8,334 bases of DNA from Paracoccaceae bacterium (lineage in GTDB: Bacteria; Pseudomonadota; Alphaproteobacteria; Rhodobacterales; Rhodobacteraceae): contig DLZA01000413.1 of NCBI GenBank assembly GCA_003447515.1, forward strand, positions 1 to 8,334, given 5' to 3'. Of the stretch, positions 1 through 6,182 are shown in pieces (the first letter of the stretch is position 1; every line of letters begins with the position of its first letter). The notes beneath the pieces are model-generated. The model was not told where the DNA came from. It made no database searches and saw only the letters and a program-made list of their open reading frames with translations. A program made the translations under genes and the position numbers.

Positions 1-112
1 TTTATTTTTACGATACAGTTTCTGACCCCCGATGAATTTTTTATTGTGGGTAAAATGCCAACAAAAATATTCCCATTTTCCTCAGTCGCATTCTTTGCCA
101 CATTACACGAAA

Positions 113-117
113 AAGGA
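113..117 (+). promoter_or_regulatory. Shine-Dalgarno site that fixes the dehalogenase start
   Basis: AAGGA lies 9 bases before the ATG at 127. It favours that start over the in-frame ATG at 46, which has no comparable site and would add 27 residues that do not look like the family. Confidence 0.7.
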
Positions 118-126
118 CTTTCTCCT

Positions 127-816
127 ATGCCCATCAAGACCGTCGTATTCGATGCCTATGGAACCCTGTTCGACGTGGCTGCAGCTGCACGCACTGCCGC
201 TTATGAAGCAAATCGCAGTAAGCTAAGCGCTTGCTGGCAAAAGCTCGCAAATGATTGGCGACTCAAGCAATTGCAGTACACTTGGCTACGCGCAATAACA
301 GATGCCCACGATGATTTTTGGAATGTGACACAAGACGGACTCGACTGGGCGCTTGAAAATAATGGACTTAACGGGGATACCGCACTGCGCGCTCGACTAT
401 TACAACTTTATTGGGAGCTAGCCGCTTATCCTGAAGCCCCCCAAATGCTAAAAACTCTTAAAAAAGCAAAATTGAATACGGCAATCCTGTCAAACGGGTC
501 ACCCAAAATGCTCGTAGGGGCGATACAATCGGCAGGCTTAAGCAATCTGTTGGATGACGTTTTATCAGTCGAAGAATTGCAGGTTTTTAAGCCCCACAAA
601 ACTGTCTATAATCTCGTGATAAAACGTTTCAAATGTGAACCAAGCGAAGTCCTTTTTGTGTCTTCCAACGGCTGGGACGCCGCCGCCGCTGCGGGTTTTG
701 GGTTTTACACCACTTGGGTAAATCGCACTTCCGAGCCAATGGACCGCCTGCCCTGGAAACCACATCAGGTATTGTCTAATCTGATCACCATCCCTGATAT
801 CGCAGCCGTAAACTAA
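127..816 (+). CDS. Type II (L-2-)haloacid dehalogenase, HAD superfamily
   Basis: The 229-residue protein is predicted to hydrolyse L-2-haloalkanoic acids to D-2-hydroxy acids in the cytoplasm through an Asp-ester intermediate. Motif I FDAYGTLFD (residues 8-16) carries the nucleophile Asp9 and Thr13. Arg45 lies in WRLKQLQYTW, the halide/substrate arginine region of the family. Motif II is LSNGS (121-125, Ser122). Lys155 and Tyr161 sit in FKPHKTVY. The last motif, FVSSNGWDAA (177-186), supplies Ser179, Asn181 and Asp184. These match the catalytic set I recall for L-DEX from Pseudomonas sp. YL, and the length is normal for the family. The frame is open from the window edge and has an ATG at 46, but the ATG at 127 is preferred because AAGGA lies 9 bases upstream and family homology begins there. 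It probably leads an operon with the dehydratase 62 bases downstream. The family assignment is firm. The natural substrate is unknown, and a non-halogenated acid is possible. Confidence 0.93.
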   Translation: MPIKTVVFDAYGTLFDVAAAARTAAYEANRSKLSACWQKLANDWRLKQLQYTWLRAITDAHDDFWNVTQDGLDWALENNGLNGDTALRARLLQLYWELAAYPEAPQMLKTLKKAKLNTAILSNGSPKMLVGAIQSAGLSNLLDDVLSVEELQVFKPHKTVYNLVIKRFKCEPSEVLFVSSNGWDAAAAAGFGFYTTWVNRTSEPMDRLPWKPHQVLSNLITIPDIAAVN

Positions 817-862
817 GCATTTCACCCGAATTAAAGTCACCATACAACATCTCAAACTTGGC

Positions 863-868
863 AAGGGA
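863..868 (+). promoter_or_regulatory. Shine-Dalgarno site that fixes the dehydratase start
   Basis: AAGGGA sits 10 bases before the ATG at 879. Because it lies inside the TTG-initiated extension that begins at 858, it supports the ATG as the true start. Confidence 0.7.
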
Positions 869-878
869 ACTCAACACG

Positions 879-1862
879 ATGTCCACAATCGCAATGGTCA
901 AAGCGGCCGAGAAACGCCTTAAAGGCAACGTCCGCCGCACCCCTATGCTCACCTCACCCTTCCTCGACGAGGTCGCTGGACGTAAGGTTTTGGTAAAAGC
1001 CGAATGCTTGCAACACACTGGATCGTTCAAATTCCGTGGCGCTTGGTCTGCAATTTCCGCCCTTCCAAAAGAAGACCGCGCACGCGGCGTCATTGCGTTT
1101 TCCAGCGGCAACCATGCTCAAGGTGTCGCTCTGGCAGCATCCATGCATAAGACCAAAGCGGTTATCATAATGCCTGAGGATGCACCCAAAATTAAGATTG
1201 AAAATACTAAGGCCTTGAATGCAAAAGTGGTTCTTTATGATCGCGCAGGCGGTGAAGACCGTGACGAAGTGGCAAATAAGATCAATGAAAAAGAGAACCT
1301 CTGCCTCATCAAACCCTTTGATGATCCAGAAGTAATCGCAGGCCAGGGAACAACAGGAATAGAAATCACTTTCCAAGCCAAAGACCTCAAGGTCCGTGAT
1401 GCCGACGTACTTGTTTGTACAGGTGGTGGTGGGCTCGCGTCAGGCATTGCGCTGGCCCTTAAAGAATACTCCGACAATCTGCGCGTACGAACAGTGGAGC
1501 CCAAAGGGTTCGACGACTACGCCCACAGTCTACGCGCAGGTCGTCCTGTCGTGAACAAAAATGTTACAGGTTCAATCTGCGATGCAATCATCACGCCAAC
1601 GCCGGGCTTACTGACTTTTCCAATTCTGAACCGTCTTGCGGGACCGGGTCTGGTAGTCACAGACGAGGAATGCTTAAACGCCATGGCACTTGCTTTCAAA
1701 TGTTTGAAAATTGTGATCGAGCCCGGCGGGGCAGCAGCGCTTGCGGCAGCTCTGTTTCACGGCGAATATATCGACGGAAACGCTGTAATTGCAGTAGCTA
1801 CTGGCGGCAATGTGGACAAAGACATGTTCGCACACGCACTTTCCAAATACGGTGAGATCTGA
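879..1862 (+). CDS. PLP-dependent threonine/serine dehydratase (no ACT domain)
   Basis: The 327-residue protein belongs to fold-type II PLP enzymes and is predicted to convert L-threonine (or L-serine) to 2-oxobutanoate (or pyruvate) plus ammonia. Seen in the sequence: the Schiff-base lysine Lys51 in TGSFKFRGA (47-55); the substrate loop SSGNHAQG (75-82); the glycine-rich phosphate-binding loop TGGGGLASG (181-189); Glu207-Pro in the C-terminal half; EPGGAAALAAAL further on; and TGGN (308-311) near the end. The protein stops there, with no ACT regulatory domain, so it resembles the short catabolic dehydratases rather than allosteric biosynthetic IlvA. An alternative TTG start at 858 would add 7 residues; the ATG at 879 has a good AAGGGA site 10 bases before it. 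Relatives include EutB-type and beta-hydroxyaspartate dehydratases, so the exact hydroxy-amino-acid substrate is not certain. It lies between the dehalogenase and a D-amino-acid dehydrogenase-like gene, which points to a catabolic role. Confidence 0.92.
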   Translation: MSTIAMVKAAEKRLKGNVRRTPMLTSPFLDEVAGRKVLVKAECLQHTGSFKFRGAWSAISALPKEDRARGVIAFSSGNHAQGVALAASMHKTKAVIIMPEDAPKIKIENTKALNAKVVLYDRAGGEDRDEVANKINEKENLCLIKPFDDPEVIAGQGTTGIEITFQAKDLKVRDADVLVCTGGGGLASGIALALKEYSDNLRVRTVEPKGFDDYAHSLRAGRPVVNKNVTGSICDAIITPTPGLLTFPILNRLAGPGLVVTDEECLNAMALAFKCLKIVIEPGGAAALAAALFHGEYIDGNAVIAVATGGNVDKDMFAHALSKYGEI

Positions 1863-1913
1863 TGGCCCATAGCCGTAGATCCAAACTCCTTTAACCACAT
1901 ATTTTTTAAATCG

Positions 1914-1936
1914 AAAGAGAGATGCCTATGCTATGA
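1914..1936 (+). promoter_or_regulatory. Purine-rich ribosome site with a four-codon mini-ORF overlapping the next start
   Basis: AAAGAGAG (1914-1921) is followed at once by ATG CCT ATG CTA TGA (1922-1936). The stop codon of this tiny frame is nested in the ATGATG at 1933-1938 that begins the flavin dehydrogenase. The purine tract is 11 bases from the ATG at 1933, an acceptable spacing, so it probably serves that start. The second in-frame mini-ORF ATG at 1928 is 6 bases from the tract, so ribosomes could also start there and reinitiate. That second role is speculative. Confidence 0.4.
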
Positions 1937-3009
1937 TGTATGACTTTACAATCATCGGCGGCGGTATTGCGGGTATTTCTGCCGCCGCACGGCTCGCACC
2001 AAAGGGGAAAACTCTTGTATTGGAAGCGGAAACCGCGCTGGCCTATCACGCCTCAGGCCGATCGGCAGCGCTATTCGAACCCTTTTATGGTGCCCCCTCT
2101 GTCAACGAATTGTCGCTTGCAGGAGAGAATTATTTTCGAAATGCGCATGGCGGCGTGCTGTCTAATCGTGGAATCATGATAATTGCCCGCACAGGTGAAG
2201 AAGCTCAACTCAAAAACGAGGTCGCCAGTTTCCGGATGAACCACATCACAGTCAATGAAGCTGTCGCACTCATTCCAATCTTAGATGCCAGCGTCCTGAC
2301 ACAAGCCGCCATCAGTAATAATGCAGAAGACATCGACACAGATTTGTTGATTCAAAACTTCGCCCGTGACGCCCGCGCGAATGGCACAGAAATTCAAACT
2401 AAAGCCCCGGTTACTGCAATTAAGAAAACAAAAAACGGCTGGGTAATAAGCAGCGGTGAATACCAAGTTGAAACGAAAATAGTGATCAATGCCGCTGGCG
2501 CATGGGCGGATGAAATCGCCACATTAGCAGGTATTAGCCCAATCGGCCTGACCCCTTATCGTCGATCTATGGCGCGCATTCCCGCGCCCAACAATCTTGA
2601 TGTTTCCAAATGGCCAATGTTGTTTGGAGTTGGTGAAAATTGGTATGCCAAACCCGATGCGGGCCAGCTTTTAATATCTCCAGCAGAAGAGGACGCCACC
2701 ATACCCCATGATGCCTATGCGAAGGAATTAACCTTAGCAGAGGGCATCGACCGTTATTCTCAGGTCGTAACAACCAAAGTCACCCGCATGATCAGCAATT
2801 GGGCGGGCTTACGTACCTTTGCTCCCGACCGGACACTTGTGATTGGCCCAGACGGTACGGATGCCAGTTTTGTATGGTGCGCAGGACAAGGCGGCTATGG
2901 TTTTCAAACCTCAGCCGGGGCGAGCCAATTACTCGCAGATATAGTTTCGGGAAAGTCTACAGAGTTGCCACAGAGAATGGTGGACGCGCTGAGCCCAAGT
3001 AGATTTTAA
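1933..3009 (+). CDS. FAD-dependent D-amino-acid dehydrogenase-like oxidoreductase (DAO/DauA type)
   Basis: The 358-residue protein has the DAO fold. The Rossmann motif IIGGGIAGISAAARLA occupies residues 7-22, and Glu31 is placed to bind the ADP ribose. NAAGAWADEIATLAG (186-200) is the second FAD-contact region, and CAGQGGYGFQTSAG (316-329) is the C-terminal FAD/active-site segment. The closest protein I can recall is Pseudomonas aeruginosa D-arginine dehydrogenase DauA. Shared with it are GRSAA (42-46), Tyr52, DIDTD (133-137), PYRRS (208-212), Tyr238 in WYAKPDAG and Arg294 in WAGLRTF. Such enzymes oxidise D-amino acids to 2-oxo acids plus ammonia and pass electrons to the respiratory chain. 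The position of DauA His48 is Leu47 here, so substrate range may differ. No signal peptide or membrane segment is evident. The gene starts 70 bases after the dehydratase and is probably cotranscribed with it. A glycine oxidase-like activity is the main alternative. Confidence 0.87.
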   Translation: MMYDFTIIGGGIAGISAAARLAPKGKTLVLEAETALAYHASGRSAALFEPFYGAPSVNELSLAGENYFRNAHGGVLSNRGIMIIARTGEEAQLKNEVASFRMNHITVNEAVALIPILDASVLTQAAISNNAEDIDTDLLIQNFARDARANGTEIQTKAPVTAIKKTKNGWVISSGEYQVETKIVINAAGAWADEIATLAGISPIGLTPYRRSMARIPAPNNLDVSKWPMLFGVGENWYAKPDAGQLLISPAEEDATIPHDAYAKELTLAEGIDRYSQVVTTKVTRMISNWAGLRTFAPDRTLVIGPDGTDASFVWCAGQGGYGFQTSAGASQLLADIVSGKSTELPQRMVDALSPSRF

Positions 3010-3171
3010 TGGGTTCACATGCTCCGCCGCAAAAATGTCTAAAGTCAACGTGCAATCCAAAAATTAAGATGAGGCAGCATTTCCTCGAAATTTCAACTAA
3101 ACCTGGCTACGAACCATGAGCAACAAGTCTATATACAACGTGAACTTCTAAGCGGGCTAATTACCGAACAT

Positions 3172-3184
3172 CCCTCTTTGAGGG
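3172..3184 (+). terminator. Small hairpin, possible weak terminator or processing stem
   Basis: CCCTC TTT GAGGG forms a perfect 5-bp G+C-rich stem with a 3-base loop, 163 bases after the flavin dehydrogenase stop. No run of T follows, only an A/T-rich stretch, so it is a poor intrinsic terminator. It might protect the 3' end of the upstream transcript. Confidence 0.25.
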
Positions 3185-3227
3185 CTCATAAAATTAATTT
3201 ATGTAGTGCCATATAAAGACTAACAAC

Positions 3228-3251
3228 CAGGTGATTTCATCAAAAATCCTG
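3228..3251 (+). repeat. Imperfect hairpin in the intergenic region
   Basis: CAGG-TG-ATTT-CATCAA-AAAT-CCTG can fold into two 4-bp stems separated by a 2-base bulge, with a 6-base loop. No T-tract follows. It may be chance or part of a leader. Confidence 0.2.
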
Positions 3252-3373
3252 CGACCACACGTCCTCTTACTACACTGTCGTTACAAAAAGGCAGTACAGC
3301 ATTAAAGATATTTGTGACCTAGATAATTGAATTTGATGCTTGGGTGTATGTGAACTAAGGGTCATTTGCGCGC

Positions 3374-3410
3374 GCCAATGTCGTTTTCGCCACAACCACA
3401 GTCGATTGGC
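3374..3410 (+). repeat. Inverted repeat GCCAAT / ATTGGC upstream of the GcvT-fused flavoprotein
   Basis: GCCAAT (3374-3379) and ATTGGC (3405-3410) are perfect inverted copies separated by 25 bases, ending 65 bases before the ATG at 3476. The arm spacing is close to three helical turns, as some dimeric regulators require. Six-base arms can occur by chance. Confidence 0.2.
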
Positions 3411-3430
3411 AGTGGAATGCTGCGAGTAAA

Positions 3431-3448
3431 TTTGGCTATCTATCCAAA
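3431..3448 (+). promoter_or_regulatory. Inverted repeat TTTGG-N8-CCAAA, possible operator
   Basis: The 5-bp arms TTTGG and CCAAA flank 8 bases. The element ends 27 bases before the start codon of the dimethylglycine dehydrogenase-like gene, a position where a repressor or leader stem could act. No known regulator motif is recognised. Confidence 0.22.
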
Positions 3449-3475
3449 ACATCCATTTGCAAAGAGTCCTGCACC

Positions 3476-5977
3476 ATGAAAACCCACGTAAAAGCCTGTG
3501 TCGTTGGCGGCGGTGCCGTCGGAGCCTCAATAGCATATCATCTAGCCAGAGCTGGCTGGAAAGATGTGGTTCTTTTAGAAAGGGACGAACTTACATCTGG
3601 ATCCACATGGCACGCGGCTGGCTTATTGCCATTGTTTAACATGTCATATGCCACGACCCACATCCACGACTATTCAGTGAAATTCTACAAAGAACTGGAA
3701 GCCGAGACAGGCCTTAACGCGGGGTTTTCCGTAGTGGGCAACTTGCGTATGGCACAAACCAAGGACCGTATGGATGAATACATGCTCTATGGTACGACAG
3801 CCGAGTCCGTCGGTGTCCCATTTGAACAACTAACACCCGCAGAGATCAAAAATCGCTGGCCGTTGATAAACACATCTGATCTGGAAGGTGCAATTTATCA
3901 CCCTACCGATGGCTATATCAACCCAGCGGACGTGACTATGGCTATGGCCAAAGGCGCACGAATGCATGGTGCAGAAATAATTCGCAAACGCCAAGTGGAT
4001 GGCTATGAATGGACAGGGTCCGAATGGATCGTACGCGGTACGGTGATGGTGGAACAGGGCGGCAATCTAATCACGTCCAATGAAACTTTTGAAATTCATG
4101 CAGAACACGTCGTGACGGCGACCGGCAACCACGCCCAACGCACAGCGCAACTATTGAATATCAAAATGCCTGCAATCCCGGTTGAACACCAGTTCATTGT
4201 CACCGATGTAGATCCAGCACTTCAAGCATGGCGAGCAGCTGGCAACCCTGAGCACCCGGTTATCCGTGACGCCGACGCACAGTCCTATGTGCGTGAAGAA
4301 CGCGGTGGCTGGATTCTTGGTGTTTACGAAAAGAACGCGCCAGCCCGCTTCGAACACGGCGTGCCGGACAGCTTCCGTGCAGATTTGTTCCAACTCGACT
4401 TAGAACGCATCGAAGATCAATATATGGCTATGATTCACCGTATGCCATCCTGCGAAAATTCTGGCCTTAAAGATGATTTTAACGGCCCAATTTGTTACAC
4501 TCCTGACGGCAATCCACTGGTTGGTCCGGCCCCAGGCCTGCGAAACATGTGGCTCGCTGAAGGATTTAGCTTTGGGATTACAGCTGCTGGTGGCACCGGG
4601 CACTACATGGCGCAAATGATGATCGAAGGTGAAGCAGAAATCGACATGGCATCCCTTGATCCAAAGCGCTACGGCGATTGGATGACTACAGAATTTGCAG
4701 CGCGTAAAAACGAAGAATGCTACGATCACGTCTATATTTTGCACCATCCAGACGAGGAACGTCCAGCAGCCCGCCCTCTACGAACCGCACCGGCCTTCGA
4801 CCGTCAAAAAGCTCTGGGAGCCCAGTTCGGTTTCGTAAACGGTTGGGAACGCCCCAACTATTATGGCCCATTAGACGCACCTGATAACTTCGATGAAGAG
4901 GGTCGTTCTTTCCGCCGTGGCACGTGGTGGCCACACGCGGTGCAAGAAGCGAAGGCAATTCGCAATGGCGTCGGTCTGGTGGATGCGACCGCCTTCACCA
5001 AACACGTTGTCAAAGGCCCCGGTGCAACACAGTTTCTCGACTGGTTCACGTGTAACAAACTGCCAAAAGTTGGGCGCATCAACCTCACATATGCGTTAAC
5101 CAATCACGGCACGACACGCACGGAATACACAATCGTCCGCAATGGGCAGAATAGCTACTACCTCGTGTCTGCAGGCGCCTGGACGGATTACGATGCTGAC
5201 TTCTTATGCAAAGCCGCAGAAGATAAAATGGACGAATTTGGCTACATCGAGATCCAAAACGTCACCACACAGTGGGGTGTCTTTGCACTTGCAGGTCCTA
5301 AGTCACGTGATCTTTTAAAGAAGGTCATCAACGACGCAGACCCACAAACAGCCCTTTCAAACAAGCGCTTCCCGTGGCTTTCAGCCAAACAGATCGAACT
5401 TCGCATGTGCCCGGTCAACGCCATTCGCGTGGCCTACACTGGTGAGCTTGGTTGGGAGTTGCACCACCCAATAGAAATGCAAAACTACCTTTGGGATTTG
5501 CTTTTAAAAGAAGGAGAAGAATTTGGTCTCAAACTTGTTGGTGCACGTGCTCAAAACTGGTTGCGTCAGGAAAAATCTTACCGCGCTTTTGGAAATGAGT
5601 TAGGCCGCGACGCGACGCCGGCTGAGGCAGACTTGCCTAGATTTATCGATCAGTGCAAAGAATTCAATGGTAAGACCGCAATGGAAAAAATTGGCATCCG
5701 CGCTCAGTGTGTCACGGTACTTATTAACGGACCAGAAGATGCTGATCCTTGGGGCCGCGAAGCGCTTCTTTTGGATGGTAAAAAAGTTGGGCGCCTGACA
5801 TCAGGTGGCTATTCTGTGCACTTTGGAAAACAAATCGGCATGGGCTATGTTCCACAAGCATTGGCTGTCACTGGACAAAAATTGAAGGTACGCATTCTAG
5901 GGAAATTATGGGATGCCGAAGTTGTAGAAGACAGTCCATATGACCCCACAAACTCTGCTATACGTATCGATGGATAA
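3476..5977 (+). CDS. Dimethylglycine dehydrogenase-like flavoprotein with C-terminal GcvT (folate) module
   Basis: The 833-residue protein has the layout of mature dimethylglycine/sarcosine dehydrogenases: a DAO domain (about 5-385), the FAO_M linker (about 388-443), GCV_T (about 445-715) and GCV_T_C (about 730-820). These enzymes oxidise an N-methyl group, transfer electrons from FAD, and channel the one-carbon unit to tetrahydrofolate. Seen: the Rossmann motif VVGGGAVGAS (9-18); SGSTWHAAGL (41-50), where His46 matches the histidine covalently bound to FAD; TPDGNPLVGPAPG (342-354); Glu550 in RTEYTI at the folate catalytic acid position, where human DMGDH also has Glu; YTGELGWELHHP (654-665); and TSGGYS (775-780). 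The C-terminal half reads close to human DMGDH. AAAGAG (3461-3466), 9 bases before the ATG, supports the start. TATGNHA (214-220) replaces the commoner NAAGxWA, which marks a subfamily. The substrate could be dimethylglycine, sarcosine or another N-methyl amine; no partner sarcosine oxidase subunits are present in the window. Confidence 0.9.
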   Translation: MKTHVKACVVGGGAVGASIAYHLARAGWKDVVLLERDELTSGSTWHAAGLLPLFNMSYATTHIHDYSVKFYKELEAETGLNAGFSVVGNLRMAQTKDRMDEYMLYGTTAESVGVPFEQLTPAEIKNRWPLINTSDLEGAIYHPTDGYINPADVTMAMAKGARMHGAEIIRKRQVDGYEWTGSEWIVRGTVMVEQGGNLITSNETFEIHAEHVVTATGNHAQRTAQLLNIKMPAIPVEHQFIVTDVDPALQAWRAAGNPEHPVIRDADAQSYVREERGGWILGVYEKNAPARFEHGVPDSFRADLFQLDLERIEDQYMAMIHRMPSCENSGLKDDFNGPICYTPDGNPLVGPAPGLRNMWLAEGFSFGITAAGGTGHYMAQMMIEGEAEIDMASLDPKRYGDWMTTEFAARKNEECYDHVYILHHPDEERPAARPLRTAPAFDRQKALGAQFGFVNGWERPNYYGPLDAPDNFDEEGRSFRRGTWWPHAVQEAKAIRNGVGLVDATAFTKHVVKGPGATQFLDWFTCNKLPKVGRINLTYALTNHGTTRTEYTIVRNGQNSYYLVSAGAWTDYDADFLCKAAEDKMDEFGYIEIQNVTTQWGVFALAGPKSRDLLKKVINDADPQTALSNKRFPWLSAKQIELRMCPVNAIRVAYTGELGWELHHPIEMQNYLWDLLLKEGEEFGLKLVGARAQNWLRQEKSYRAFGNELGRDATPAEADLPRFIDQCKEFNGKTAMEKIGIRAQCVTVLINGPEDADPWGREALLLDGKKVGRLTSGGYSVHFGKQIGMGYVPQALAVTGQKLKVRILGKLWDAEVVEDSPYDPTNSAIRIDG

Positions 5978-6052
5978 GCACGCCAAACACAAAAAAAGGT
6001 TTTGATAAATTATACTTCAAATTACCTAACGGTAGAAAAGGTGCTGTGTTCA

Positions 6053-6062
6053 TGAAGCTTCA
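6053..6062 (+). repeat. Perfect 10-bp palindrome TGAAGCTTCA
   Basis: TGAAGCTTCA is self-complementary, and the next bases (ACGCGAAG) allow an overlapping CTTC/GAAG stem. No T-tract follows, so it is not a standard terminator. It could be a protein-binding site or chance. Confidence 0.2.
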
Positions 6063-6116
6063 CGCGAAGTGGACTATCTTTGTCACTATACCTGCAAAAG
6101 CACTGTAGCATTACGG

Positions 6117-6148
6117 TTGACTTTATCGCCTGATCACACACCTTAGAT
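6117..6148 (+). promoter_or_regulatory. Weak candidate promoter for the peptidase gene
   Basis: TTGACT (6117-6122) matches five of six bases of a sigma-70 -35 box. The only possible -10 hexamer nearby is TTAGAT (6143-6148), with a 20-base spacer and only three matches to the consensus, so the pair is poor. It would place transcription starting about 30 bases before the ATG at 6183. Confidence 0.2.
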
Positions 6149-6182
6149 CTGAGCACAGACCTTCTAATGGTAAGCAATATTA

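Larger units (their letters stand above)
3010..3475 (+). other. 466-base intergenic region with no convincing gene
   Basis: This is the longest gap in the window. Only short frames occur: 36 codons at 3009-3119, overlapping the previous stop as TAATG, and a low-complexity reverse frame that runs into the next gene. Neither resembles a known protein. I see no tRNA, and no glycine riboswitch that I could recognise ahead of the dimethylglycine dehydrogenase-like gene. Short inverted repeats are present and listed separately. The gap probably holds the end of the upstream transcript and the promoter and leader of the downstream gene. Confidence 0.6.
5978..6182 (+). other. Intergenic region between the flavoprotein and the peptidase
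   Basis: The 205-base gap has no recognisable gene and no clear intrinsic terminator. It contains a 10-bp palindrome at 6053-6062 and a candidate -35 box at 6117-6122. It is long enough for the peptidase to have its own promoter. Confidence 0.5.

Noticed and set aside
46..126. N-terminal extension of the dehalogenase from the ATG at 46, with the frame open back to base 1
   Set aside because: Family homology begins at MPIKTVVFDAYGTLFD and a good ribosome site lies just before the ATG at 127; the upstream residues look like untranslated leader.
3009..3119. 36-codon frame starting at the TAATG overlap after the flavin dehydrogenase
   Set aside because: The overlap is suggestive of coupling, but the peptide has no recognisable feature, no ribosome site of its own can be distinguished, and the length is within chance.
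3010..3475. Glycine riboswitch ahead of the dimethylglycine dehydrogenase-like gene
   Set aside because: The conserved glycine aptamer core sequences are not visible in the gap; only short unrelated inverted repeats are seen.
3270..3536. 88-residue reverse-strand frame crossing the gap and the start of the flavoprotein
   Set aside because: It is Arg/Leu/Trp-rich with no family resemblance, and it overlaps the N-terminus of a well-supported gene.
5985..6006. A-tract followed by GGTTTTG after the flavoprotein stop, considered as a terminator
   Set aside because: CCAAA and GGTTT are not reverse complements, so no stem forms around the A-tract.
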